A stretch of DNA of 64,000 nt from Pseudomonadales bacterium. Lineage in GTDB: Bacteria; Pseudomonadota; Gammaproteobacteria; Pseudomonadales; UBA7239. The stretch covers positions 124,001 to 188,000 of the forward strand of contig JANQLY010000011.1 of the NCBI GenBank assembly GCA_028280345.1, given 5' to 3'. The position numbers were made by a program, and so were the translations under genes. The notes beneath the pieces were generated by a model. That model did no database searches, was not told where the DNA came from, and was given only the letters and a program-made list of their open reading frames with translations. Below are positions 16,150 to 25,983 of the stretch, in pieces (position 1 is the stretch's first letter; each line of letters opens with the position of its first letter).

Positions 16150-16460
16150 AGCAGTCGCTTGCCCGGTTAAAAGCGGTGGTAGTGACGCTTGTTTCTCGCG
16201 ATGCATTTATGCTGCTGGTGCTACTTGGTGTGCTGCAGCTTTCGGCGGTAGGCGTGGTGTATAGCACTTATCAGAGCCGCCAACTGTTTTCACAGCTTGA
16301 GCAGATGCGTGACTCTTCGGAAGAAATGCAAGTGGTGTGGCGTCAGTTGTTACTTGAACAAAGTACGTTGGCGTCGTTCAGTCGGGTTGTTGATGTGGCG
16401 AGTTCAGAGCTCGCGATGACTGTGCCTGACCCGGAACAGATTGTAATTTTGCAACAGTGA
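16146..16460 (+). CDS. ftsL: Cell division protein FtsL
   Basis: A 104-residue bitopic division protein. A short basic cytoplasmic tail is followed by one membrane helix (about 19-38, [20 protein letters not shown]). The periplasmic stretch of about 60 residues is predicted to form a coiled coil ([24 protein letters not shown]). FtsL joins FtsB and FtsQ in the complex that activates the FtsWI septal synthase. It overlaps rsmH by four bases and ends 23 bp before ftsI. Sequence conservation is low in this family, so the call rests on topology, size and position. Confidence 0.9.
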   Translation: MKQSLARLKAVVVTLVSRDAFMLLVLLGVLQLSAVGVVYSTYQSRQLFSQLEQMRDSSEEMQVVWRQLLLEQSTLASFSRVVDVASSELAMTVPDPEQIVILQQ

Positions 16461-16483
16461 GTAAAGGTTTAACGGACTGAGAC

Positions 16484-18250
16484 GTGGCAAAGAAAAAAGC
16501 GCAAAAACAACCGACAGAAAAACCGTCTTTGTGGCGGTTTTACCTGCTTGGCTGCGTGCTTGCGGCGATGTCCAGTGTTGTGTTGTGGCGTATTGCCAGT
16601 CATCAGGTAGTTGCCGGTGGTCAGGGCTTTGAGTTTTTGCAGGCCCAGGGTGAGGCGCGCGCGCTGCGCACGGAAAAGATTGTTGCCCTGCGTGGCATGA
16701 TTAGCGACCGCAATGGTGAGCCATTAGCCGTTAGTACACCAGTGGTTACTCTCTGGGCAAATCCAAAATATCTGATTGAGGCGCGTGGCCAGTGGGGTGA
16801 GCTGGCTGCCGCATTGGGTACTAATGAAGAAAAACTTGCGCAGCGTATAGAGACGTATTCAGGTAAAGGATTTATGTACCTCAAACGTCACCTTGCACCG
16901 TCTGCAGCCGGTGAGGTCATGGCGCTTGATGTGCCTGGGGTTTATGCGCTGCGTGAGTATAAGCGTTTTTATCCGGCTAGCGAAGTGACTTCCCATGTGG
17001 TGGGCTTTACCAATATTGATGGTGAGGGCCAGGAAGGAATTGAGCTTGGTTATGAGGATTGGTTGCGCGGTACATCCGGTAGTAAGCGTGTACTCAAAGA
17101 TTTAAGAGGGCGCGTGATCAAGGATGTGCAACTGATTGAGCCGATGAAAGCAGGAGAGGATTTGCAGTTGAGTCTGGACTTGCGTGTTCAGTATCTCGCT
17201 CATCGTGAGTTGAAGAAAACCATTGCCAAATTCAAGGCGCAGGCGGGTTCGGTGGTCGTGCTCGATGTTCAGACTGGTGAAGTACTGGCGATGGTTAACC
17301 AGCCTTCATTTAACCCCAATAACCGCAAGCAGTTACAAGCAGCGAGCCTGCGTAACCGCGCTGTGACCGACATGTTCGAGCCGGGTTCAACGGTTAAGCC
17401 TTTTACGGTTGCGGCGGCACTGGAAAGTGGGCAATACACGGTGATGTCTCAGATTGATACCAATCCGGGGCGTATACGTGTAGGCAGGAAAACCCTGCTT
17501 GATCCCGTAAATTACGGCGTGGTTGATTTGACCAAAATTATTACCAAGTCCAGTCAGGTGGGTATGACGAAGGTGGCACTAACATTGAACCCGGATGAGT
17601 TGCGCAATCTGTTTTATCGTGTGGGGCTCGGACAGGCTACTGGTAGTGGTTTTCCAGGTGAAAGTGTTGGTCTGCTACCTGCACACCGCAATTGGAAGCC
17701 GATTGAGCAGGCGACATTTGCCTTTGGTCACGGTTTGTCGCTCACGACCTTGCAGCTTGCACAGGCCTACAGTGTGTTTGCCAATGAGGGAGTTAAAAAA
17801 CAGGTGACATTGATCAGGCAGAATCAGCCTTCTCATACAGAGCAGGTGCTTGATCGTGAAGTGGCCAATACTGTACTGGACATGATGAGAACAACGACAC
17901 AGCCTGGTGGGACAGCGACTCGTGCGCGAGTGCCGGCCTACGGTGTTGCGGGAAAAACAGGCACCGTGCATAAAATTGTTGCAGGTGAATATGCCTATGA
18001 TCAATACGTGGCGGTTTTTGCCGGTATTGCACCAGCGGATAATCCGCGTTTTGTGTCGGTGGTAGTTGTCGATGCGCCGAGCACCGGAAAATACTATGGC
18101 GGTGAAGTTGCTGCGCCGGTATTTGGCGAGGTTATGGCCGGTGTGCTGCGGCTTTACAGCGTTACGCCGGATCAGTATCGCGAACAACAAATGAATGCAC
18201 GGCAGAAAGATGCAAAGCCGGCACAGAAACAGAAGAAGAGGTTGTCCTGA
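16484..18250 (+). CDS. ftsI: Septal peptidoglycan transpeptidase FtsI (PBP3)
   Basis: A 588-residue class B penicillin-binding protein that cross-links septal peptidoglycan with FtsW. A lysine-rich tail precedes one membrane helix (about 20-40). The dimerisation/pedestal domain follows, then the transpeptidase domain with the catalytic SxxK at Ser302-Thr-Val-Lys305 and KTG at 491-493. The second active-site motif, normally SxN, reads Ser356-Ser357-Gln358 (codon CAG), an unusual change. The start is GTG at 16484 without a strong ribosome site. The gene ends by overlapping murE (TGATG at 18248-18252). A lysine-rich tail closes the protein. Confidence 0.95.
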   Translation: MAKKKAQKQPTEKPSLWRFYLLGCVLAAMSSVVLWRIASHQVVAGGQGFEFLQAQGEARALRTEKIVALRGMISDRNGEPLAVSTPVVTLWANPKYLIEARGQWGELAAALGTNEEKLAQRIETYSGKGFMYLKRHLAPSAAGEVMALDVPGVYALREYKRFYPASEVTSHVVGFTNIDGEGQEGIELGYEDWLRGTSGSKRVLKDLRGRVIKDVQLIEPMKAGEDLQLSLDLRVQYLAHRELKKTIAKFKAQAGSVVVLDVQTGEVLAMVNQPSFNPNNRKQLQAASLRNRAVTDMFEPGSTVKPFTVAAALESGQYTVMSQIDTNPGRIRVGRKTLLDPVNYGVVDLTKIITKSSQVGMTKVALTLNPDELRNLFYRVGLGQATGSGFPGESVGLLPAHRNWKPIEQATFAFGHGLSLTTLQLAQAYSVFANEGVKKQVTLIRQNQPSHTEQVLDREVANTVLDMMRTTTQPGGTATRARVPAYGVAGKTGTVHKIVAGEYAYDQYVAVFAGIAPADNPRFVSVVVVDAPSTGKYYGGEVAAPVFGEVMAGVLRLYSVTPDQYREQQMNARQKDAKPAQKQKKRLS

Positions 18251-19761
18251 TGATGGCTAATTTCTCTGTTGCGAACAAGGTAACTCTCGGGCAGGTGCTT
18301 CCTGCAGGTGTCAGTATAGAGGCCGCTGTTGCGGGGTTGCAGCTGGCCGGACTCGACATTGATAGTCGCAGTGTTGAGCCGGGAGACGCATTTCTTGCTT
18401 GTCCTGGAACTGTCAGTGATGGGCGTGACTATATTAATGAGGCAATTGCCAACGGCGCATCAGTGGTTTTCTACGAAGCGGAAGCTGCCGAGCTGGAAGA
18501 ACAGTCTGTGCCAATGATCGCAGTGGATAGTCTTGCAGAGAAGGTCAGTGAGGTTTCAGCACATTATTTTTCTCATCCATCACGCGCGATGCGGTGTATT
18601 GGTGTGACCGGAACCAATGGCAAAACCTCCTGTGCGTTCTGGATTGCACATTTACTGAAGCTATCCGGCGGCAAGGCAGCTATGGTGGGAACGTTGGGCT
18701 ATGGAGTTGTTGGCGATACGGATTTGACGCCAACCGGACATACTACACCGGATCCAGTGCGTATCCAGGCGATGCTTGCTGAGCTGCAGCAGCAGTCAGT
18801 ACAGCACACAGTGATGGAGGTTTCGTCTCATAGTCTTGATCAGCACAGAGTGGCAGCCGTAGAGTTTGATGTTGCCCTGCTGACTAATTTGTCCCGCGAT
18901 CACCTTGACTACCACGGCGATATGGAGAGTTATGGTGAAGCAAAAGCGCGCTTGTTTGATTTCGATTCATTGCACGGCATGGTTCTGAATATTGACGATG
19001 CATTTGGTCGTTCTCTATTGGAGCGTTTACCGTGTGACAAGGTTATCACCTACGGGTTAAACAGTGTGGATGCGGATTTGCGTGTACAGGATCTGACATA
19101 TAACGCAAGCGGCGCCAGCGGTGAGCTGTTAACGCCCTGGGGTAGTCGCAAATTTTCAGCACCGGTATTTGGTGACTTTAATGTGGCAAATTTGCTGGGT
19201 GTAGTTGCGGTTGTTAGTGCGTCGGGCTATGAGTTTGCTGATGTGGTTGATAAATTGCCGTCATTGCCGATTCCTCCGGGGCGCTTGCAAAAAGTTTCTG
19301 TTTCCGAGGTTGATGTGTGCCCGGCAGTATTTGTCGATTATGCCCACACACCGGATGCTTTGGAAAAAGTATTGGGTACATTAAAGCCACTGGCTAAAGG
19401 CAGGTTGTGGTGTGTGTTTGGTTGTGGCGGTGATCGCGATAAGGGCAAGCGTGCCTTGATGGGGAAAGCGGCGGCTGATTATGCCGATGTTTGTGTAGTG
19501 ACCAGTGATAATCCGCGCTCTGAAAATCCGCAGGCGATTATTGATGATATCGGTAAAGCATTTTCCGGGAGCGAATATCTGCAATTCATCGATAGGGCTG
19601 AGGCAATCAGACACGCGGTTGCCAGTGCAACAACAGAAGATGTAATACTCATTGCTGGTAAAGGGCATGAGAACTACCAGGAAATCAGCGGTGTACGCCA
19701 TGACTTTGATGATGTAGTTGTTGCACAGAATGCGATGCTGGCGTGTGGAGGTGCGGCATGA
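18250..19761 (+). CDS. murE: UDP-MurNAc-L-Ala-D-Glu:meso-diaminopimelate ligase MurE
   Basis: A 503-residue Mur ligase that adds the third stem residue to the cytoplasmic peptidoglycan precursor. The ATP loop is GVTGTNGKTS near residues 116-125. The substrate-selective motif is DNPRSENP in the C-terminal domain, where DNPR marks meso-diaminopimelate rather than lysine enzymes. The Mur signature FVDYAHTPDALEK is present. Two tandem ATG codons at 18250 and 18253 compete as start, and both overlap or abut the ftsI stop. The end overlaps murF by an ATGA. This fits the Gram-negative A1-gamma type wall. Confidence 0.95.
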   Translation: MMANFSVANKVTLGQVLPAGVSIEAAVAGLQLAGLDIDSRSVEPGDAFLACPGTVSDGRDYINEAIANGASVVFYEAEAAELEEQSVPMIAVDSLAEKVSEVSAHYFSHPSRAMRCIGVTGTNGKTSCAFWIAHLLKLSGGKAAMVGTLGYGVVGDTDLTPTGHTTPDPVRIQAMLAELQQQSVQHTVMEVSSHSLDQHRVAAVEFDVALLTNLSRDHLDYHGDMESYGEAKARLFDFDSLHGMVLNIDDAFGRSLLERLPCDKVITYGLNSVDADLRVQDLTYNASGASGELLTPWGSRKFSAPVFGDFNVANLLGVVAVVSASGYEFADVVDKLPSLPIPPGRLQKVSVSEVDVCPAVFVDYAHTPDALEKVLGTLKPLAKGRLWCVFGCGGDRDKGKRALMGKAAADYADVCVVTSDNPRSENPQAIIDDIGKAFSGSEYLQFIDRAEAIRHAVASATTEDVILIAGKGHENYQEISGVRHDFDDVVVAQNAMLACGGAA

Positions 19762-21101
19762 TCAGCGCCTTGGCATTATCGCAAGTAGCAAAGCAGTGCG
19801 AGATTGATTCAGTGGAAACTGATATCAGTTTCCGCCGTGTGAGTACTGATAGTCGCGCTATTGCTCGTGGTGATTTGTTTGTGGCGATCAGAGGTGAGCG
19901 CTTTGATGGCCATAACTTTATTGCAGCAGTTGGAGAGCAGGGTGCGTGTGCTGCGATAGTGGAGCAAATAGATGACTCCTGTGAGTTGGTACAGCTTGAG
20001 GTAAAAGATTCGATTCAGGCACTTGGGCAGATTGCTGTGCTTAACCGTCTGGCGTTTAGCAAGCCGGTTGTAGGAATTACCGGCAGTACGGGAAAAACCA
20101 CGGTGAAGGAAATGGTTGCAGCAATTCTATCGGTTAATGGCTCTGTGCTGGCAACCCGCGGCAATCTTAATAATCATATTGGTGTGCCGTTGATGTTGCT
20201 TGATATTGAGCCGCGACACGACTATGCGGTGATTGAGATGGGGGCAAGCGCTGTGGGTGAGATTGCTTATCTGGCCAGTCTTGCAAAGCCTGATGTCAGT
20301 GTTATTAACAATATTTCAGAAGCTCATGTTGAGGGGTTTGGCAGTCTGGAAAATATTGTGATTGCCAAAAGTGAAATCTACGAAGGCCTTGCTGATAACG
20401 GTATTGCAATTGTCAATCTTGATGATGTGCATGCACCACGCTGGCTCGCAATGAATAAGCAGCGCAGGGTGTTAACTTTCTCGCGTGAGACAACAGCGGA
20501 TATTACGGCGCAAAATCTGCAGCGTGATATTGCAGGCTATTACACGTTTGATCTGGTAATTGGTGAGCAGTGTCAGGTAATTCAGTTGCCGCTGTTGGGT
20601 GAGCATAATGTGTCAAATGCACTTGCTGCTGCAGCCTGTTGCCACGCGCTGGATGTTGCGATGGCAGATATTCAGCAGGGGCTTGAATCGGTCGCTGTTG
20701 TGGCAGGGCGCATGCAGCGCAAGCCGGGAGCGGGAGGCTCTCTGGTAATTGATGATACCTACAACGCGAACCCTGCTTCGGTGCGAGCTGCTATTGATGT
20801 GTTGGCTGCCTGTTCAGGTAAGCGTGTACTTGTTCTGGGTGATATGGCTGAGCTTGGTGAGGATGAAGTGCAGTTGCATCGTGAAGTTGGTGAATATGTG
20901 AGTCGTAGCAATATTGATGTGCTGCTAACAGTCGGTCAATTAAGCCGCCATATGGGAGGTCGGCACAGTGAAAATGCAGATGAACTATTGCAGCAATGTC
21001 TGCAACTGGCGGCAGCGGATGTCACCTTTCTGGTTAAGGGGTCGCGCAGTTCCCGTATGGAAGTGATCGTAGACGGGATCAGTGTGAGTGAGGGGGAATA
21101 G
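19758..21101 (+). CDS. murF: UDP-MurNAc-tripeptide:D-Ala-D-Ala ligase MurF
   Basis: A 447-residue Mur ligase that attaches the D-Ala-D-Ala dipeptide and completes the UDP-MurNAc-pentapeptide. The ATP loop is [14 protein letters not shown], followed by [13 protein letters not shown] and the central [12 protein letters not shown]. The C-terminal domain has [17 protein letters not shown] chose ATG 19758, which overlaps the murE stop (ATGA) and has GGAGG six bases upstream. An in-frame GTG at 19743 is less likely. mraY begins two bases after the stop. The length is normal for the family (about 450). Confidence 0.95.
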   Translation: MISALALSQVAKQCEIDSVETDISFRRVSTDSRAIARGDLFVAIRGERFDGHNFIAAVGEQGACAAIVEQIDDSCELVQLEVKDSIQALGQIAVLNRLAFSKPVVGITGSTGKTTVKEMVAAILSVNGSVLATRGNLNNHIGVPLMLLDIEPRHDYAVIEMGASAVGEIAYLASLAKPDVSVINNISEAHVEGFGSLENIVIAKSEIYEGLADNGIAIVNLDDVHAPRWLAMNKQRRVLTFSRETTADITAQNLQRDIAGYYTFDLVIGEQCQVIQLPLLGEHNVSNALAAAACCHALDVAMADIQQGLESVAVVAGRMQRKPGAGGSLVIDDTYNANPASVRAAIDVLAACSGKRVLVLGDMAELGEDEVQLHREVGEYVSRSNIDVLLTVGQLSRHMGGRHSENADELLQQCLQLAAADVTFLVKGSRSSRMEVIVDGISVSEGE

Positions 21102-21103
21102 GA

Positions 21104-22186
21104 ATGCTGTTTTGGTTAGCTGAGTATTTATCGCAGTTTTATAGCCCGTTTTCGGTGTTTCAGTACCTGAGTATTCGGGCGATTCTCGGTGTATTAACGG
21201 CGCTGGGTATTTCCCTGCTGGTTGGTCCGAAAATGATACGTGCACTGAATGATTTACAAATAGGTCAGTCGGTGCGCGATGATGGGCCGCAGTCTCATTT
21301 GAGTAAGTCGGGTACGCCGACGATGGGTGGTGCATTAATTTTGTTTGCGATTGTTGTAAGTACTTTACTCTGGTCTGATATGAGCAACCGCTATGTATGG
21401 GTGGTTCTGGTAACAACTATTGCATTTGGTGTGATCGGTTGGATCGATGATTATCGCAAGGTGGTGGAAAAGAACTCCAGGGGCTTGCCAGCCCGTTACA
21501 AATATTTCTGGCAGTCAGTAGTAGCGGTTGGTGTTGCAGTGTTTTTGTATATGACGGCGGCAAGCCCGGTGGAGACGCAATTGCAGGTGCCATTCTTCAA
21601 GAATGTCGCATTGAACCTCGGTATGTTTTATATCGTATTGTCCTATTTTGTGATTGTCGGTAGTAGTAATGCAGTCAATCTCACTGATGGTCTTGATGGC
21701 CTGGCGATTATGCCTACTGTAATGGTGTGTGCAGCGCTTGGCATTATTGCTTATCTGACCGGCCATGTGCGGTTTGCAGCATATCTACATATTCCCTATG
21801 TGTCCGGTGCAGGTGAGATGGTGGTTTTCTGCGGCGCACTCTGTGGGGCTGGCGTAGGATTTTTATGGTTTAACACCTATCCCGCTCAGGTGTTTATGGG
21901 AGATGTGGGTTCTCTCGCACTCGGTGCAGCGCTAGGTGTAATCGCAGTAATTATTCGCCATGAAATTGTATTTTTTATTATGAGTGGTGTGTTTGTACTG
22001 GAAACGGTGTCAGTTATTTTACAGGTGGCATCGTTCAAACTGACGGGCAAGCGAATATTTCGCATGGCACCAATTCATCATCACTTTGAGTTAAAAGGTT
22101 GGCCAGAGCCGCGCGTGATTGTGCGTTTCTGGATTATTACCGTGATGTTGGTGTTGTTTGGTTTGGCAACACTTAAGTTGCGCTAG
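21104..22186 (+). CDS. mraY: Phospho-N-acetylmuramoyl-pentapeptide transferase MraY
   Basis: A 360-residue polytopic enzyme that transfers phospho-MurNAc-pentapeptide to undecaprenyl phosphate, forming lipid I. The size equals the family standard. About ten membrane helices are visible, along with the conserved cytoplasmic motifs: [18 protein letters not shown] with the paired aspartates, [10 protein letters not shown], and [10 protein letters not shown] followed by [11 protein letters not shown]. It begins two bases after murF, and the stop is 48 bp before the first possible start of murD. It links the soluble Mur ligases to the lipid stages carried out by MurG and FtsW. Confidence 0.96.
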   Translation: MLFWLAEYLSQFYSPFSVFQYLSIRAILGVLTALGISLLVGPKMIRALNDLQIGQSVRDDGPQSHLSKSGTPTMGGALILFAIVVSTLLWSDMSNRYVWVVLVTTIAFGVIGWIDDYRKVVEKNSRGLPARYKYFWQSVVAVGVAVFLYMTAASPVETQLQVPFFKNVALNLGMFYIVLSYFVIVGSSNAVNLTDGLDGLAIMPTVMVCAALGIIAYLTGHVRFAAYLHIPYVSGAGEMVVFCGALCGAGVGFLWFNTYPAQVFMGDVGSLALGAALGVIAVIIRHEIVFFIMSGVFVLETVSVILQVASFKLTGKRIFRMAPIHHHFELKGWPEPRVIVRFWIITVMLVLFGLATLKLR

Positions 22187-22261
22187 TGTTTAGTAAGGTA
22201 GCAGGCTTTTTAGATATTAAAAGGTGTGGCGTGAATGTTAACAGCAGTGGAGCGACAGGTA

Positions 22262-23605
22262 ATGGCTGAAACCGTATTGAAACACGGTTATCGCGTTGTT
22301 GTCGGTCTCGGTGAGACCGGGATGTCCTGTGCGCGCTATTTGCAGAGTCACCATTGGCCGTTCTGTGTTGTCGATACACGCGACATGCCGCCACAACTTG
22401 ATGCGTTTAAACAGTCTTTCCCTGATATTGATGTAGAAACCGGGTCGTTCTCGGTAGAGCTGGTGCAAAACGCCAGTGAGATTATTCTTAGTCCAGGTTT
22501 GTCAAAGCGGGATTTTGTCAGCAGTGTTGATCTTGATGAACAAATCGCAGTTATCGGTGATATTGAACTATTCTATCGTGAAGCGAAGGCGCCGATTGTG
22601 GCAATAACCGGTTCCAATGCAAAAAGCACCGTGACAACACTGATTGGTGAAATGGTTACTGCGTCGGGCAAGCAGGTCGCTGTGGCGGGGAATATCGGCA
22701 AGCCGGCACTGGATGCGCTGTCTGATGATGTGGATGTATATGTGCTTGAATTATCAAGCTTTCAACTGGAGCTAGTGCAGGATTTCCGCGCCGAGGTAGC
22801 TGTATTTCTCAATGTTTGTGAGGATCACCTCGATCGTTATGCTTCTATGCAAGACTATGTAAAAACCAAGCAACGTATATTTGCCAGTTGTGGCACAGCA
22901 GTTTGTAATTTGCAGGACAAGCAAACCTGGCCTGAGCATGCGAGTCGACAGTTGGCATTCAGTATGCAAGCTCCGCGAGATAGCGAAGAGTTTGGTTTGC
23001 TGTGTGAGGGTGATGAACTGTTTCTTGCTCATGGTGCAGAAAAAATTATGCCGGTGAGTGAGATTTTTGCGCAGGGTGCACACCATTATCAGAATTGCCT
23101 TGCAGCGTGTGCCGCTGTTTCCGCATTAAATATTAATGTGGCAGTGATGCGTCGTGTACTGCAAAGCTTTAAAGGTTTGCCGCATCGTTGTGAGCAAGTA
23201 CAGTCCATTGATGGAGTGGATTTCATTAATGATTCCAAAGGTACCAATGTAGGCGCAACACTTGCGGCCATAGAAGGACTTGCAGCTGGGAAAAATATTG
23301 TATTGATTGCCGGTGGTGAAGGTAAAGGTGCTGATTTCTCGTTACTGGCAGCTGCCGCTAAACAATATGTAAAAGCGGCCATACTGATTGGTCGTGATGC
23401 GCCATTGCTGGAAGATGTTATAGGCGAGGTTTGTTACACCACCCATGCAATGGATATGAAAAGCGCGGTGAATACGGCTGCACAGCTTGCAGAGTCCGGT
23501 GATGTGGTATTGCTCTCTCCGGCTTGTGCCAGTTTCGATATGTTTGCCAATTATGAACAACGTGGCGAAAGCTTTCGCAGCGAAGTGCGGGGTTTGTTGC
23601 AATGA
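22262..23605 (+). CDS. murD: UDP-MurNAc-L-Ala:D-glutamate ligase MurD
   Basis: A 447-residue Mur ligase that adds D-glutamate to UDP-MurNAc-L-alanine. The N-terminal Rossmann-like turn is VVVGLGETGMSC. The ATP loop is GSNAKSTVTTL, with Ala where E. coli has Gly, as also seen in Pseudomonas MurD. DSKGTNVGA and the GGEGKGADF loop follow. Two starts are possible, ATG 22235 and ATG 22262. I prefer the second because it places the Rossmann strand about ten residues from the N-terminus, as in Pseudomonas, and has GGAG nine bases upstream. The stop overlaps ftsW (ATGA). Confidence 0.93.
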   Translation: MAETVLKHGYRVVVGLGETGMSCARYLQSHHWPFCVVDTRDMPPQLDAFKQSFPDIDVETGSFSVELVQNASEIILSPGLSKRDFVSSVDLDEQIAVIGDIELFYREAKAPIVAITGSNAKSTVTTLIGEMVTASGKQVAVAGNIGKPALDALSDDVDVYVLELSSFQLELVQDFRAEVAVFLNVCEDHLDRYASMQDYVKTKQRIFASCGTAVCNLQDKQTWPEHASRQLAFSMQAPRDSEEFGLLCEGDELFLAHGAEKIMPVSEIFAQGAHHYQNCLAACAAVSALNINVAVMRRVLQSFKGLPHRCEQVQSIDGVDFINDSKGTNVGATLAAIEGLAAGKNIVLIAGGEGKGADFSLLAAAAKQYVKAAILIGRDAPLLEDVIGEVCYTTHAMDMKSAVNTAAQLAESGDVVLLSPACASFDMFANYEQRGESFRSEVRGLLQ

Positions 23606-24852
23606 AAATGACAAATACCCTTACAGCGTTTTCTTTTCCAGCTATGCCTGAACTCAGGGTAATGGGTAAAGATGTAGATTTTCTGTTGTTCATCGCCATG
23701 CTGTTGTTACTGTCTGTTGGCATGATAATGGTGACATCGGCGTCGATTGATTATGCGGCTCATAAGAGTAACGACCCGTTTATGTTTGCCAAACGCCATC
23801 TGGTTTATATGTTTATTGGTTTTCTTGCCTTGGGATTTGGTTTGTCTGTGCCGGTACGAGTTTGGCAGGCTAACAGCACCGTGTTACTTGCTTTGGCAAT
23901 TGTATTGCTTATTGCTGTGCTGGTGCCAGGTATTGGTCGCAAGGTAAATGGTAGTCAGCGCTGGATCGCGTTTGCAGGTTTTACTCTGCAAGTGTCCGAA
24001 GTTGCCAAGGTCTGCCTGGTGTTTTATATCTCCAGTTATTTGGTGCGTAAGGAACAGGAGTTGATGCGTTCGCTGTGGGGTTTTGTTAAACCCATGCTGG
24101 TCATTGGCTTGATCGTGTTGTTGTTGCTTATGGAACCTGATTTTGGTGCGGCAGTGGTTATTTTGTTTGCTACGCTCGGCATTATTTTTGTCGCCGGTGT
24201 TCCGTTATTCCGCTTTTCGCTGTTGGTAGGTGGTAGTGTGACATTGGCAGCGTTTGCAGCAATTCTTGAGCCCTATCGTCTCAAACGCCTCACAACTTTT
24301 ATTGATCCCTGGGCTGAAGATGTGAAGTTTGATGGTGGTTATCAGTTAACCCAGTCGCTGATTGCATTCGGGCGTGGTGAATGGTTTGGCGTGGGCCTGG
24401 GTAACAGTGTACAAAAGCTGTTTTATCTGCCTGAAGCACATACAGATTTTGTCTTCAGTATCTGGGCTGAGGAAATGGGGCTTGTCGGCGTTGTGTTTGT
24501 TGTTGGTCTGTTTATTTTGCTCGGTGCACGCATGGTGGCTATTGGTATCAATGCTCTGAAGCACAATGAAAAGTTTATTGCCTACGTTATTGCTGGCTTC
24601 TCGCTCATTATTGGTGGACAAGCCTTTATTAATATTGGTGTGGCATCTGGTCTGTTGCCAACCAAGGGTTTGACTCTGCCGTTTATCAGTTATGGTGGCT
24701 CAAGCCTGATTGTCTGTTGTTTGATGATGGGTATTGTATTGCGTGCCCATTGGGAGTTGAAAGCTCTATATGGTGCGGAAGCACAGGTCGGCGAGCAATT
24801 TGCGAAGCCTGCTAAAAAGTCTGCGAAGAAAAAAGCTGGCAAGGAGATTTAG
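23602..24852 (+). CDS. ftsW: Septal peptidoglycan polymerase FtsW (SEDS family)
   Basis: A 416-residue SEDS glycosyltransferase that polymerises lipid II at the septum with FtsI. About ten membrane helices begin near residue 28 after a polar N-terminus. The conserved periplasmic segments include GSQRWIAFAGFTLQVSEVAK, MEPDFGAAVV, LPEAHTDFVFSIWAEEMG and LPFISYGGSSL. The catalytic-type aspartate lies in the loop after the HTDF region. The C-terminus is a Lys/Ala-rich cytoplasmic tail (KPAKKSAKKKAGKE). It overlaps murD by four bases, and murG starts directly after its stop. RodA is excluded by the dcw location. Confidence 0.95.
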   Translation: MKMTNTLTAFSFPAMPELRVMGKDVDFLLFIAMLLLLSVGMIMVTSASIDYAAHKSNDPFMFAKRHLVYMFIGFLALGFGLSVPVRVWQANSTVLLALAIVLLIAVLVPGIGRKVNGSQRWIAFAGFTLQVSEVAKVCLVFYISSYLVRKEQELMRSLWGFVKPMLVIGLIVLLLLMEPDFGAAVVILFATLGIIFVAGVPLFRFSLLVGGSVTLAAFAAILEPYRLKRLTTFIDPWAEDVKFDGGYQLTQSLIAFGRGEWFGVGLGNSVQKLFYLPEAHTDFVFSIWAEEMGLVGVVFVVGLFILLGARMVAIGINALKHNEKFIAYVIAGFSLIIGGQAFINIGVASGLLPTKGLTLPFISYGGSSLIVCCLMMGIVLRAHWELKALYGAEAQVGEQFAKPAKKSAKKKAGKEI

Positions 24853-25983
24853 ATGATGGCTGGCGAGCAGACAGGAAAGAATATAGTGATTATGGCTGGT
24901 GGCACTGGAGGGCATGTGTTCCCGGCGATTGCGGTGGCTCAGGAATTACAGGAGCGCGGTTATACCATTGCCTGGCTGGGTACGCGCAGAGGTCTTGAAG
25001 CGAGCGTGGTTCCGGAAAAAGGCTTTCCAATACATTTTATTAATGCGGTTGGTGTGCGCGGTAAAAGTCTTGTTGAAATCATTAAAGCACCGTTTGTGAT
25101 TGCCCAGGGTTTGTTGCAGGCACTGGGTGTGATGTTGAAGCTGAAACCGGTCTCTGTATTGGGGATGGGGGGCTTTGTTACCGTGCCGGGCGGTGTGGCG
25201 TGCTGGTTGCTACGTAAGCCATTGGTACTGCACGAGCAGAATGCCTACGCAGGTACAGCGAATCGCTTTTTGAGTCGTTTTGCGCAGCGACTTTTGCAAG
25301 GTTTCTCCGGTGCGTTTGCCAATGGTGAGCGCCTTGGTAATCCGGTCCGGCAGGAAATTGCCGTGTTAAGTGAAGAGACCGTAGGTGATATCGCTCAACA
25401 GCAAACATTAAATCTGTTAGTGCTCGGCGGTAGTCTAGGCGCTCAAGCGATTAATGAAGCTCTTCCCGGAGCATTAAACAAACTTGCGGAAGATATCCGC
25501 CCCTGTGTTTTACATCAGACAGGAAAGACGACTTATGAGAAAACCTTACAGGTTTATGAACAACAGGGTTTGGCGATTGATGGTGAAACAATCAGTGTGA
25601 AACCATTTATTGATGACATGTCTGTGGCTTATCAGTGGGCTGACCTGGTGTTGTGCCGCGCCGGAGCAATTACCACGGCAGAGATTGCCTGTGCGGGCTT
25701 GCCGGCAGTGTTTGTGCCGTTTCCCTACGCAACGGATGACCACCAGACCAAAAACGCCGAATACTTTGTTGAGCACAATGCGGCCTTGTTATTACCCCAG
25801 AGTAAGCTTGATGAAAACAGTTTAAGTAAGCAGTTGAGTGATCTGCTGAACGATAGATCAAGGCTATCTGCTATGGCTAAGCAGGCGCGCGGCCTTGCAG
25901 AGCCACAGGCGGCACAAAAAGTCGCGGATGTTTGTGAGCAAGTCGCGGGAAGAGGTGCGTTTTCAGGAGGTAATAATGGCTAG
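24853..25983 (+). CDS. murG: Lipid II synthase MurG
   Basis: A 376-residue peripheral membrane GT28 enzyme that moves GlcNAc from UDP-GlcNAc to lipid I on the inner face of the membrane. Glycine-rich loop 1 is [12 protein letters not shown]. The later segments are [43 protein letters not shown], and the donor-binding [21 protein letters not shown] with PYATDDHQ. Start options ATG 24853 and 24856 directly follow the ftsW stop. The 3' end overlaps the murC start (25976-25983) by eight bases and contains the murC ribosome site. Length and motif order are normal. Confidence 0.96.
   Translation: MMAGEQTGKNIVIMAGGTGGHVFPAIAVAQELQERGYTIAWLGTRRGLEASVVPEKGFPIHFINAVGVRGKSLVEIIKAPFVIAQGLLQALGVMLKLKPVSVLGMGGFVTVPGGVACWLLRKPLVLHEQNAYAGTANRFLSRFAQRLLQGFSGAFANGERLGNPVRQEIAVLSEETVGDIAQQQTLNLLVLGGSLGAQAINEALPGALNKLAEDIRPCVLHQTGKTTYEKTLQVYEQQGLAIDGETISVKPFIDDMSVAYQWADLVLCRAGAITTAEIACAGLPAVFVPFPYATDDHQTKNAEYFVEHNAALLLPQSKLDENSLSKQLSDLLNDRSRLSAMAKQARGLAEPQAAQKVADVCEQVAGRGAFSGGNNG

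Noticed and set aside
25895..25975. Longer N-terminus for murC starting inside murG
   Set aside because: The added 27 residues overlap murG, are not part of the Mur ligase fold, and the ATG at 25976 has a strong CAGGAGG site.
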